Positions 5,779 through 5,779 of a DNA stretch of 5,779 nucleotides are shown piece after piece. Made by a program: the position numbers and the translations under genes. A model generated the notes under the pieces. The model was not told the DNA's origin, searched no databases, and saw only the letters and a program-made list of their open reading frames with translations. Origin of the DNA: Planctomycetaceae bacterium. GTDB lineage: Bacteria; Planctomycetota; Planctomycetia; Pirellulales; Thermoguttaceae. Within the stretch, counting starts at the first letter, position 1. Each line of letters starts with the position of its first letter. The stretch covers positions 1 to 5,779 of the forward strand of contig JAISBG010000881.1 of NCBI GenBank assembly GCA_031266315.1, written 5' to 3'.

Positions 5779-5779
5779 C

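Overview
The window looks like an accessory-rich stretch of an anaerobic, moderately AT-rich bacterial chromosome. A planctomycete-like host is my best guess, with modest confidence. It rests on the exported alpha/beta-hydrolase type, a decayed IS630-family transposase, dispersed hairpin-rich intergenic repeats, genes that mostly lack strong Shine-Dalgarno sites, and an iron-sulfur flavoprotein of the HydB/NuoF type. No rRNA, tRNA or CRISPR array was seen.

Left part (1-1464), all on the minus strand. A gene running off the left edge (755 to 1) encodes a protein made mainly of helix-turn-helix (HTH) units: four are visible in 251 residues. A good sigma-70-like promoter (901-928) and a possible 24-codon leader ORF (776-850) precede it. 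Upstream of that lies the wreck of an IS630-family transposase N-terminal half (945-1464), with two in-frame stops, two homopolymer frameshifts and no catalytic domain.

Middle (1465-3791). An intergenic stretch holds a degenerate copy of a dispersed repeat and a promoter candidate. It leads into a 638-residue plus-strand gene for the diaphorase (NADH/FMN) subunit of a HydABC-like bifurcating hydrogenase or related complex, with all cofactor motifs intact. None of its usual partner genes (hydA, hydC/nuoE) is in the window.

Right part (3792-5779). A roughly 283-bp element with about 20-bp terminal inverted repeats (3804-4086) sits between the convergent hydB-like gene and a minus-strand gene for an exported alpha/beta-hydrolase (4120-5232). 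In the hydrolase the nucleophile serine appears replaced by aspartate. A second, inverted and partial copy of the repeat (5490-5645) lies on the far side, so the hydrolase is bracketed by inverted repeats. One small hairpin in the two copies keeps its pairing although its stem sequence differs. The far right is T-rich and may hold the 3' end of another minus-strand gene.

The genes do not form one pathway. The window reads as separate single genes divided by repeats and insertion-sequence debris.
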